Shown one piece after another: positions 1 to 11,200 of a stretch of 64,000 nt of DNA. The notes under the pieces are model-generated. The model was not told the DNA's origin. It ran no database searches and was given only the letters and a program-made list of their open reading frames with translations. Position numbers and translations under genes: made by a program. Source of the DNA: Aptenodytes patagonicus (Eukaryota; Chordata; Aves; Sphenisciformes; Spheniscidae); NCBI RefSeq assembly GCF_965638725.1, contig NC_134953.1:37376854-37440853 (forward strand). Reading direction: 5' to 3'. Position 1 is the first letter of the stretch, and each line of letters opens with the position of its first letter.

Positions 1-1150
1 GGGGTTGTTAATACCCGAAAGAACCAGAAAAAAAAACCCAATTCCCCCTCTACAGCTACATATACCACCTATAAAGTCAGTTATCTAGAAAATAATCCCT
101 TTTAAGCTAAAAACCACACATCAACAATTTTAACTTGAACTTTTTAAAAAACTGTGGTTAACAAGGCCTGCAACAGAGAAATTCTACCTGTCTAGTCTTG
201 GTCTTACCACTAAACTTAGGGATTCAATTGTATTAAATTCACCAAAACCATTCTGCAAATACCTTGTGATGATGTTAAGCAGTAACATTAAACAAAACAG
301 TATTTAAATTTATATCCATGAAGTTTAGATCAAAATTCTATGTTGGTAGACGTCCCGGGAAAGTGGCCGAGTTCTGTGCAGACAAGACTTCCAGGTAGAA
401 AGAGACACTACATCTAAGAAAGCCCATGCGTGGTTACCTCCGTATTTAGTATACAGTGATGGTCCACAATTCAGCATCGAGGTTGGCCACTAAGGATTGT
501 CTCTACAATTTACGTAACGGAAGAGATCCCTGGAAAACCACAGGTCACCACAGCTACTAGCTGTGCACATCCCACCAGCGAACACTGATGTGAAAAAGAA
601 TGAATTCATGAATGTCATTAGAGCAAATCCCAACTCTTGCACTTTACCATCAGGTTTCTTGTACACTACGCAGGCTCCATTCTTAAAACAGCTGTTGTTC
701 AGATGGGTGCTGAACACCCACCCCCCCAAAAAAAAACAGCTTCCCGTAGCTCAGGAGTTCAAGTACCATGGTAATACATTTAAGCATCCCTACCAAAAGC
801 TCAACCTGCAGGTGCAAAACAAATTTCCCAGGCAGTCAGCAGGCACGCCAACGTCCCTGGCAGAAGCTGTAATCCTGTAAATATTTCTCTTCTTACCCTC
901 AGCTCTGTTCTGTGTTTACAGAAAACGGAGAGCCGCTACGAACCTCTCAGTAACGCTGCCTGACTGGCAAACGAGCTCACAGGGAGACTTGTACGAGTTT
1001 TCTCTGGCGGGTTTCGCCTCACCAGGTGCTGTACAGCTACATGGCAGCCCAACAAGGTGCGTTTGCAACGTGAAGCCTGTGCCAGGAAACGCCGTTTGTT
1101 CCTCGGAAAGATGCATTCTCTATCTGATATTCTGAATACCGCTACGGAGA
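1..1150. other. Upstream intergenic DNA, no recognised gene
   Basis: AT-rich to mixed sequence upstream of the SIRT1 CpG island. I see no exon of a known neighbour. A 79-codon minus-strand frame at 490-729 is open but matches nothing I recognise and has no clear splice context, so it is not called as a gene. The start of the window is an arbitrary cut. Confidence 0.6.
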
Positions 1151-1502
1151 AGCCCGAGGGTTTCTCAAACGGCTTGTGACGAGAGGAATACCGAGACCCG
1201 CGAAGCCACACCAGAGCCGCCATTTGCCAGGAGCGTCCCGGCGGAGGAGCGCGCTGCGGGGTGAGCCTAGGGAGGAGGAGGGAGCGGGCGGACAAGCTCC
1301 ACAGGGACGGGGTTGCCCCTTCCCGCCGTGGGCGGTGACCCCTCCGCGGCAGGCGGCAACCGCCCCTTCTGTGAACACACCGCAATGAGGCAAAGGCCGC
1401 GGCGGCGTGCGGGGGTAGCCGGGCCCAGCCCTTAACGCTCCCCTCAGCGGCCGCCCGGCTCCCTGCCCCCTCCTGGGCGAGGCTCGCGCGGAGACATGCG
1501 GC

Positions 1503-1721
1503 CACGTGACGAGAAACCGCCATGGCGCGAGGGGCGTGCGCGTAGAGAGAGAGGGGCAGGGAGGAAAACCGCCCCGCCGCGCGAGGGTTGAGCCGGCACG
1601 AGCGTCACGTGACGGCGGCAGCGCCCCCGCCCCCTCCGCCTCCCCCCTCACGTGACCCGGTTTGTTGTTGTTGCGGCCTCCGCGGGGCGGGTGTCCGCGT
1701 GGGCGGCGGCGCGGTCACGTG
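1503..1721. promoter_or_regulatory. Cluster of four CACGTG E-boxes
   Basis: CACGTG occurs at 1503-1508, 1606-1611, 1649-1654 and 1716-1721, within 219 bp and ending about 100 bp before the SIRT1 ATG. The second copy is the perfect 10-bp palindrome GTCACGTGAC (1604-1613). The third (CTCACGTGAC) and fourth (GGTCACGTGC) match it on one side. Established knowledge: CACGTG is bound by bHLH factors such as USF, MYC/MAX, CLOCK/BMAL1 and MITF/TFEB, and GTCACGTGAC is the TFEB/CLEAR-type consensus. Which factor acts here is inference. Confidence 0.75.
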
Positions 1722-1822
1722 CCGGGTTTAAATCGCTCCCTGGGGGTGGGGGAGGGGGCTGTGGCGGCGGCGCTGCTGCGCGCTGCGCCGGGCGGGAGGG
1801 GGGCGGCGGTTGCTACTCCAAG

Positions 1823-2294
1823 ATGGCGGACGAGGAGGCTCCGCTCCTCCGCCCGCGCGACGGCGGCCCCGGCGGCGCGGCCGAGAGCGCCGAGCCCGCT
1901 CTGAAGCGCCAGCGCCTGGACTCGGAGGACGGCGGCTGCGGGCGAGGCGCGGCGCCCGCTCAACGCCCGGACCGGGTCGCGGGGCCGCCGCCCGCCGCCG
2001 CTGTGGCGGCGGAGCTGCCGGGCGAGGCGGCGGCCGTGACCGCCGATGGCGGCGGCCGTGCGGAGGAGGAGGAGGAGGACGAAGAGGCGGCGGCGGCGGC
2101 GGTCTGGAGCGGCGCGTACAATAGGGCCGGGCTGCGGGGCCTGCCCCGGGCGGAGCCGCCTCCGCAGCCGCGGCAGCGGGGCCGGGGGGAGGGGGCGGAG
2201 GCGGCGCCCGGCGAAGACGCGGCGGAGGCGGCCATTGGCTGCAGGCGGGCGCAGTGTTCAAACGGGGCGGCCGAGGCGCCGGCCCTGCATCCCG
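1823..2294 (+). CDS. SIRT1: SIRT1 coding exon 1
   Basis: Starts at ATG 1823 (MADEEAPLL), the usual SIRT1 beginning, in the context CCAAGATGGCGG. The frame stays open upstream to about 1652 but has no upstream in-frame ATG. It encodes 157 residues plus one base: a KRQR basic patch near residue 30, a Glu/Asp run, poly-Ala, then Pro/Arg/Gly-rich sequence. The end is chosen at CCCG|GTGAGG because it is a strong donor and leaves the phase 1 needed for exon 2 (G + AT = Asp). The AAIG motif that in human nearly abuts the junction is here followed by about 18 further residues. Exon-1 sequence is the least conserved part of the family, so boundary confidence is lower than for other exons. Confidence 0.82.
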
Positions 2295-5200
2295 GTGAGG
2301 ACCCCATCCCTCCCCTCCTCCGCTCGGCCCGGCGGGACAGGCCGCGGGCCGTCCCCTCGCAGCCGGGAGGGGGCGGCCCGGCCGCACAGCCCGCGTCGGG
2401 AGAGGCGGCGGCCGCGGCGGGCTCCCTCCCCCCTGCGAGGGCGCTGGGGGAAGGCTCCGGCTCCGCGCCGGCTCTCCCCGCGGGCGCCTCGCCGCGGCAG
2501 CCGCCCGGGCTCTCCCGCCTAGCGATAGCCCCGCGGGCCGTGCCGCTCACGGGGAGGCTCGGTGTTCGCCGGCCGCAGCCCGGGGCAGCGCCGGTCCTGG
2601 GGAGAGAGCGCGCCGCAACTAGCGGGTGCTCCGCGCGGGGGTGATCTCCGAACACAGGCTGTGCGCCTTTCATCTCCTTAACCATAGTGGAATGCAAACT
2701 CGAGCGAGCTGCTGCATCCGTTTTTCTAAACCTAATCAATTCTGATTCTAATCAGTCCTTGGCATAAGCCTGTTGTTTCTTGTGCTGGGCTTCGTAGAAG
2801 AAGATTGACTCGGCTCTCATTTCTGAAAGCATTTATTTTGCTGTGTTGCTGGCAACAAGTTATTAAAAATGAAAAATCATAAGCCCTGCTTCTTTTTCAC
2901 AGTTTCTGCCGTGATAATTATTTTATTTCTGTTTCTTGGAAACTTGCACAGAAAGCACAGGAGCAGCAGTCTTGAACAATTTTTTAAATAACTTCAAGTT
3001 ACAGTCTTGGTTAAGATTTCAGTGACTGCAGCACACACTAAACTATAACCTTCTAAAAAGTTTCTTTGCAGATCATGTTTGAAGCATACTGTTTGGGCAG
3101 TATCAGTATGAAAGTACCTTGCATTGCATTATTGAAACAGGTTTTGAGGGTGGTTTTGTTCGTTTTGTTTCTTAAGGTAATGCTTTGGAAAGACTTCTTA
3201 AAAGGTATACGATACTGCATTCTGCCAGTAAAATCTTCACATTTTATCCTGGTATGCGGTCAAAGATATTTTACCTTTAACTCCATAGCAAAACTACAGA
3301 AATTTTCTGCCTGTGCGAAAGCAATCCAAAAGGGAACAGAGCTGTATGATAAGCTTGGAACAGCCTCGGCATTTAAAAACGTCATTGGAACAGCACAAGA
3401 GTAAAGCTAACGATCTCTTATCAGTGCCTTATACGAAGCCTTTTTGCTCAAGTTACTCAGATCCTCAGGCATGTTTTGCTGTGGATTACTTAGTTCTGGC
3501 AGGCATTCCCTTTAGTCCTTGGGGGAATCAAATGAATACAGAGGGAGTATTACAATTTAAACTGTTACTTCAGCCTGCTTGTATCTGTCACAGTGTTTCT
3601 TAAATACAAGGCAGTGTGACCTGTATCTGATGAGTTGTCAACAACGTAAGGGTTGATTCTTTATACAGTAGACAAAGGTTGTTTTAGTAAAACTCGCACT
3701 TCGCACTTACTGATGTGTACTAATCAACTTTTTACTTCTTCATAATGCTTTTTGGATAATATGTTCACTGACTTCATGCATAAAGAGATGGAAGTGAAAT
3801 GCTGTAAATATATGGATTAATAATAAGAAATAGTAATGTCAATGAGCACCTGTGGTCTCAGAAGAACAAGACAGCAAGTACAAAAAGCAAGTTTCTGTCC
3901 TCTACCTCTTTCCATTCTAATCAGAATAAAGTATTTATGCCAACAAGGGAAAGAACAGGACAACACAGCCTCTGAATAAAAAATGATGGTGTTTTGTGGT
4001 GGTCTTTATTTAAGAGTAAAGTGAAGTAACCTAGCTAAAACATTGAAGGGGTTTATTCATAGATTGAAAACTGTTATAGTGATTCTTTACTTTAGAGAGC
4101 ATGACTGAAACTTGTTCTCCTTTGTTCATAGTCTTAGATTTTCAACAAATTAAGCTACAGTTACTATGGCTATTTCTAATAAAGCCAATAAAAAAAGTTT
4201 AGTAGTCTAAATTCTAATAAGCTGCTCAGGTTAAAATTTAGATTTCCCCTTAAATGTTAGCTTAGTAATGCACGCTGTAAGACAAGTATCTCATTCTTCT
4301 TTGGACTCCTCCATCTAGATACACAATGAAGTTAGAGTGAGTTTCTCTGGCTTAAGGCCGCGAGCTGAGCTGAAGTAACTGTGTGGTACTCTAAGCCAAA
4401 CCCAGCTGCGGGGTAAAATGGATGAGATAAACTTAGCGAAGGTGGTTCAAGGTAGCACATTTTCTGTCATAACTGAAATATCACACTGAAAGTATGTATG
4501 TGGTCACTTATTGCAGCTCAGCTGCAAGATAACAGCCTAACAAAATTCTGTAACTTAGTTGTATCCAAATGTGTATTTGTGGGTTTCTTCAAAACGCTGT
4601 GCTCTTCAAACCTAGTCAAAGATTGGTCTATAAATGGTGACATGTTTTCATTTTATCCAATTTCTCAGCGAGTTGAATGAAGTGAGAATTGTAAGAAAAA
4701 GCAATTTTTAATTGTACTTTTAAAACATTTGGATGTTTTTTTAAAATTTAAGATCCTTAATGCCCAACACTTTATAAAATGAAAATTTCACTAAGGTCAA
4801 CATCCAGCCCAGTATTAAGATAGCAAATCCTGCAGTCTATCTACTGAAGGCTTGAAAGCGTATCTGTAAGCTCAAAAAAAGTAGAAATTTTCTGTGTGTG
4901 ACAAAACTCCTATTTGTAATTCATTGCAATCAAATTTAAAAGCATACAATTTTAGGTTTTGTGATATATTTAAATATATATCTGTGCCATTTGGCTCAAG
5001 TGTAACCCATCACTGTTGTGCTGTCTTGCAGATAACTTCCTTTTTAGTGATGAAATCATAGCCAATGGTTTTCACTCCTGTGATAGTGATGAAGATGACA
5101 GAGCCTCACATGCAAGTTCTAGTGACTGGACTCCAAGACCACGTATAGGTAGAAGCCTATATAATGTTCTTAGATGCTGTTTGCCTTTGAACAGTTACTT

Positions 5201-8200
5201 AATTCTTCCCAGCCTTCAAATTATTTCTTCTGTTGCAAAAAAATTGGCAATTACTGCTTTTGAGCAGCTTAGAGTTGCTGACTGTATTCTGTATGTTATT
5301 TAAGGAGTTTAAAAATGAACCTCTTTAAACTTGCTGTATTATGATTAAAATTGTCAATGTCTTTTTTGTGTAGAAATCCTGCCGTGATCCATGTTAAAAG
5401 CATACACACAGACTCACTAAACTGAGCAGATTTATGGCATATTTCTAGCCTATTTACTTAGTATTAATTCTTTAAGAAACAAGATGATTTTTGTATAATT
5501 TTAGCCAATCTGTAGGGCTCACTGTCCTAAGTGTTACATCAGTTTGGGAATTATTAGTCTGCATCTATATTGCATATTAGCAACAGATAAGTTAAGCATG
5601 GCAGTTAGGAACTCGGTAGAAAGTTCTCGTCTCGCACAGAGGCAAGGTAACTGCTAAGGTCACTGGTGATTTGTGTGGGACAGTGGCTTCCAGGGTGCAG
5701 TGGGGTTGGGACTTAAGGTCTTTGTCTTACGCAGGCGTGATAATACCACAGCATTCATTTTGCCAGTATTGATAAGAATAGCGGCAAGAAAACACATTAT
5801 GATAACACAATATTCCACTTAAAATCTGCCCATATGTTGTCTTTGCTGATCCCTTGTTACAGGATCACTGTTGCTACCTTTTGGGTAAATATGTATAACA
5901 ATTGTTTTCCTTATATGTATTGTAACTAGCCTTAGTGATAGCTATTTGGGTCCTCTTAGTTCAGCTTCTTAAGATTTACCTATTTTTCTTCTACCGCTCT
6001 AATCTGAAGTGTTTCTGGAAAGATTGATTTGATGGCTTTAAGAGGTCATGTCTGAAGTCATTAGTGTTAGATGACTACAAGAACAAAAATCCATGGATTG
6101 ATGGGTCCTATTTGTCTCTTTAGAGTGATGTTTTATAATATGACTAGAAAGTATATGTATATTTGTTGTCTCTTCAACTTACTACTGTAAATACCTTACA
6201 AAATGTTGGAAAAATACAAATGAAGCCATAAAATGGAGATACATCGTGAAAATCTTATTGCTAAATAAGTGCACCTCTGAGAGCCACCAAGTTTGCTATG
6301 AACTGGGATTTCTACCTTAAGTAACGTTCTATGAAATCCTTCATGGGTTAACATAAAATAAAGTAAGAACCCTAGCTATACTATCACTTCAGAATTTAGA
6401 CCAAAACATACAGGCGTTTTGATGAACAAAGCATTAAATTGGACTAATAAAATCGTAGTGGCAAGCATTAATAAATGGGACGATGATCATAATCATCTGA
6501 AGTACTTGACTTGATTTTAAATACTTACATTTTTTTAATTTTCTTAGGTCCCTACACTTTCGTTCAGCAGCATCTCATGTTAGGTACAGACCCACGGACA
6601 ATTCTGAAAGACCTGCTACCAGAAACAATTCCTCCACCTGAACTGGATGATATGACACTGTGGCAAATTGTCATAAATATTCTTTCAGAACCACCAAAAA
6701 GAAAAAAACGAAAAGATATTAATACTATTGATGATGCTGTGAAACTTTTACAGGAATGCAAAAAAATAATGGTCTTGACTGGAGCTGGGGTACGTATTGC
6801 TGCAATGACAGTGAGAGAATATATAGACAGTTGGTTAAATACTTATCCAGTGCTTTACAGCATGCAGGTGATGTGACCCTCGCAACGTTCATAATCAAAT
6901 AATTGAGCTAGATGGGAAGAGGAGGCACAGCTGTCCACTAGAACGATGCACACTGCAAGACTGGAGCTTAAGTTGGAAGTTACAAGATCTCTCTTCTTAT
7001 AAGAAAATATTCTTAAACGTTTAAACTCTTAAACAGTTGCTTCCATGCGAAATAGTTATGGAATAAGATCACATCTACCTGTTCCAGAACATTTTCTATC
7101 CTAGTCATTTTTTCATTTGAAACAAAGGTAATGATTTTTTTAAACAAAATGTCAGTGGGTCTCTTAAAATACCTGATGGAGCTAGAGGGACTAGACGAAT
7201 AGGACTCGAAAAAGAAAAGAGTTGGGGGGGAGGATCATAAGGAGAGTTTGATTAGATTTCAGTAGGCTGAATTTTACTTTTACCATGTGCCTCTCTATGA
7301 CGGTAATAAGATTACTCACTGTTTTACTAAAGAACATTTTTAAACTGTTGTACCTTTGCAGCTTTATACCTATGTACCAGATCATGATATAAAAGTCGAT
7401 CATTTTTTGCTTCTGTTGTTCATACACAGAGGGTGTGACACCATTCAGAAGAGATGAGTAATTCAAATCAGGTTGTTAGAAAAGCACTGCTACTTCTATT
7501 ACCCAATCTTGTTCTTTCTAGAATTGCTATCGTACACCTGCTTCTCCTCCTCTTCCCGCAGTATTTTGGGGTAGTCGGAGACAATAAATTTTAGTCTTTA
7601 TTGACTACTACGATGCTTTGATAAAGAATGTTTGTTTATCAAAAGGGGTTTATTCATCAAAAGTAAGAATCTATTCTGTTGCTGTGTTAGCATGTTAAAA
7701 AAAAAAAAATCAACCACCGTGTCCAAGCCTAAGTTGGCAGATCAATGAACACTTACTAATCAAACTTAATGCAACGGTATTTTAAATTTTTGTTTGCTTC
7801 TTACAAAACTTCCAGTAGTAAAAGTAAGTTCTGATGTCCTATTACTGCCTGTACAGATTGTACTAAAGGGTTTTTATTGTCCGGTTGTCAAACTTTGTTT
7901 CTGCGCTGTTTCTCCTGCTTGTGATTTGGGAATTGTTATATTGGTCCAAAAAAAGGAAAAAAAAAAGAAAAGAAAAATAAATACAGAGAACCCAGACTGG
8001 TTTTGTTCTTAATGTCTCTGAGCACCATGAGCATACAGAAACGTGGTTTCCCAAATAGTTTGTACCATAGCAACTCTTTATAGCCGAATATGTAGTTTTG
8101 CTTATTTCAGATTGCAAAAATATATTTCAGGTGTCCGTGTCTTGTGGAATACCTGACTTTAGATCAAGAGATGGCATCTATGCACGCCTTGCCGTAGACT

Positions 8201-11200
8201 TCCCAGACCTTCCAGATCCTCAAGCAATGTTTGATATAGAATACTTCAGAAAGGATCCCAGGCCATTTTTTAAGTTTGCAAAGGTATGCTTTCCAACAGT
8301 TCTTATCTTGGTCAGTAAAGACAGATAACAATATTAAAATGCACAAATCAGATATAAAACTATTCTGTTAACAAAATGGTATCTTTGTCTTTTTTTATAA
8401 ACAAGATAGAAAAATATGTTAATATATTGAATTTGCTTTAATGAGAGACCTCATTCAGTGGCATAACTCTCTCCTTGGGCAGGTCTTTGCAATTTATCGA
8501 TTTTATATCCTCAGTGTTACTTCAGTCATTGTATTAGCCTTATTAGAAATATTTAGCAACATTCTTTTTTTTTAAGCTTATTTTTACTGTTCCTGTTACA
8601 AGTTCATTATATATACAACCATTCTAGGCGGTGTCTCTAATCTCAGGGAGGATAAATTAAAACTTGTAGTTATTTGATCAAACCTCAGTAATTTTAGCTG
8701 CTGTTACTTTCTCTGAAAAATGAAAGAATATGAGAAACTTTTGGCCAGCACATGAGTAATGTGGAAAGCTACATTTGAATTTGATATGCTGTGGCATGCT
8801 TAGCAATGTCATACAATACATTCACATTTTATCACTGTATTTACAGTAAAGAGGACTAAAGCAGTTTTATGCGCTAATAAGTTTGTTCTTGTTTCAGGTT
8901 TTGATATAGCTGTCACAAGGATCTGTACATCTTAGAGAATTAAAACCTTTTTGCAGGGACTGTGTTTGCTTAAAAGGGAGAATGCAGCAGTTTTTGGAAA
9001 GACATTAGTGATAGTAAACAGTTTAAAAAGCAGGGAGGACATCTCCAAGACAAGAAGGAATTGTAGAAACTGTAGACATACGTAGAAACAAACAAAAAAA
9101 AAAGGCATTTAGCCTGGAATTTCCTCAGGACAAAAAAATCAAAACCAAAATATTCTAAGAATTACTACAGAACCAGTAAGGACTTGTGAAAATCAATCAC
9201 TATTAGTTGTGCTCACTCTTTCTTCCCTTCCTTTACCCACAATTTATACTACTGCTCTGTTACGTTATAAAGCTTGGAAAAGAAAAATCAATGCATTCTT
9301 CAGCTGCTTGGCTTTCTCTGAAAGCCTCCTATCCAGATACGTATTTTGATGCTCATTAGTATATTCAGTTCCTTGGGTTTTTAATTAAAAAAACCCAACA
9401 ACCCTCCCCCCCAAAAAAACCCACAGCAAACAAAAAAAACAACTTACCTGAAGCCTGCCTATACACAGGTTTTACAAGAATAGTCCAAATCCAATTTGGC
9501 TGATACTTTTTTACTAAAATAATTTCTCCTCCTTCTCCTTTTCTCTCCATCAGCTCAGTCAGAATATTAATTTCTTATTCCATGAAATCTTAAGTACCTT
9601 TAATTCTAGGGACAAAGAACAGCCAAATAAATTTGCAGAGCTCAGTGGCAGAACACGTCTTGCTTCTTCAGACTAAGATATAAAAGCTGTTAGGACCACA
9701 TGATTATCTGATTATAATTGTGTAATAGCCTAGTCATAATCTAGGTAATAGCACTATGAGCAATCATTGATCATTGCTGCAGTTCAACTCCAAAGACCCA
9801 CGTAGCTTCAGAATTATGAGTAACTTGAAATATTGTGGGGAAAAACAAATGCCTTCAAAAAGTCTTTTTTGTTTGTTAATAGTTAGGCTGTATGGTAGCT
9901 GAAGGCAAAGCTGTCACAAAGATAAATTTAACAGTTTGCTGTTGTGCTAGAACTTTTGGTTCAGCTTGAAGTATCTACTGGTAAAGGCAGGCAGCAGCCT
10001 CCTTCTTGCTAACTTTCTTTTGGCCAGTGACTCTTGTGTTTTCTCTGTAAAAAGGCCTCACTTTCCCAGGTAAGACTCCAGCCCAGTTGCTGTTCAGTGG
10101 TGAGAGAGAGAGTGACTGGAGGGCAGAGGGTCTGGAATGCAAGTTCCTCCCTAAATAAGTGCTCCTGAGCAACACAGTGGTGGTGGTGCTGCCGATGTCC
10201 TCCTTGTCGCACAGCAACCAGAGGTACCACCCGGGGTGGTCAACTCTAGACGGAGGTTCCTAGTGTGAAGCTTTCAGCTGGGTGCCCACATTTAATTTTT
10301 CCTTTTGGCGGGCTCCTTGTTCACTGTGAGCAAACATCAGATCATTCTACAAAAGTGCCTACATTTTTTTTCATATGCTCTTTAGATATACCTACCTCCT
10401 CTACCTTGATTTAATGGAAGGGCTAAGCATCTGTCAGGCACAGTGGAATTGCTCTGCTAAGCCATGTGGTTTTAACTTGATGACTACTGTAACTGGCTAA
10501 ATTGGCAAAGCTGGTCTGAGTACCACTTGTCTTCCCTTTTTATATCCAATGCTATTCTGCTTTCTGGGCTTCCATCTTCTAGGAACGGCTGCTGATAATG
10601 CTGAGGAGTAAAAACTGCTTATCCCAAACCAAAAGACCAGAATCCAAATTCCTCATGAAATTTTTGTCAGACTGCAGTTAAAGCATCTATGTTTCTAATA
10701 ACAAATATTGAGGTTACTTGACACTTACAAAGGAAAAAAGCTTTCCTATTTCATAATTCTCAAAACCAAAAAAGATCTAAACCTTGCTTTTAGGCTGTGT
10801 GAAGAACAAAATACCAACTTGCATGGCACAATTCATCCTGACGTGATCAGAAGCTCAGCTGTTGAAAGAAGAGTTGGATCTGAGAGAAATGGCAAAATGC
10901 AAAGGGAGTGACAACATTAACTGCTGACATAATTATTATTGATAATATTTAGCTCTGTGTGAATTGCTGCAGTTGGAATAAAGACACTGTCTATCCATTT
11001 ATGCTTTCTAACCTACTTCTGAATTCCCTAGGAAATCTATCCAGGACAATTCCAGCCATCTCTCTGTCACAAGTTCATAGCTCTGATGGATAAAGAAGGA
11101 AAACTACTTCGCAACTATACTCAGAACATAGATACATTGGAACAGGTTGCAGGAATCCAAAGGATAATACAGTGTCATGGTTAGTGGTTTTAGTTTCACT

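Larger units (their letters stand above)
1160..2640 (+). promoter_or_regulatory. SIRT1: SIRT1 CpG-island promoter, 5' UTR and first exon region
   Basis: GC-rich, CpG-dense block that starts abruptly after AT-rich DNA, spans the SIRT1 start codon at 1823 and fades by about 2640. It holds four CACGTG boxes (1503-1508, 1606-1611, 1649-1654, 1716-1721), several GGGCGG GC boxes, three adjacent G5 runs at about 1742-1758, and YY1-like GCCGCCAT/ATGGCGG motifs, one of which contains the start codon. There is no convincing TATA box at a supported start site; TTTAAA lies near 1727. This fits a housekeeping-type dispersed promoter. The transcription start site cannot be fixed from sequence alone. Confidence 0.85.

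Noticed and set aside
1522..1545. Short upstream open frame with optimal Kozak context (GCCATGG) before SIRT1
   Set aside because: It would matter only if transcription starts more than 300 bp upstream of the SIRT1 ATG. The short 5' UTR known for mammalian SIRT1 and the YY1-type element at the ATG argue against that.
1652..1822. In-frame N-terminal extension of SIRT1 upstream of ATG 1823
   Set aside because: The frame is open, but there is no in-frame ATG, the sequence is promoter-like with E-boxes, and the family starts with MADE at 1823.
2256..2257. Alternative phase-1 donor T|GTTCAA in SIRT1 exon 1
   Set aside because: Correct phase, but a very poor donor compared with G|GTGAGG at 2295.
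936..2739. Long minus-strand frames opposite SIRT1 exon 1 and its promoter
   Set aside because: High GC removes stop codons on both strands. Translations are low-complexity Arg/Pro/Ala and match nothing known.
6790..6876. Read-through of SIRT1 exon 3 into intron 3 (alternative C-terminus)
   Set aside because: GTACGT is a good donor, exon 4 continues the protein in phase, and the intronic residues show no similarity to sirtuins.
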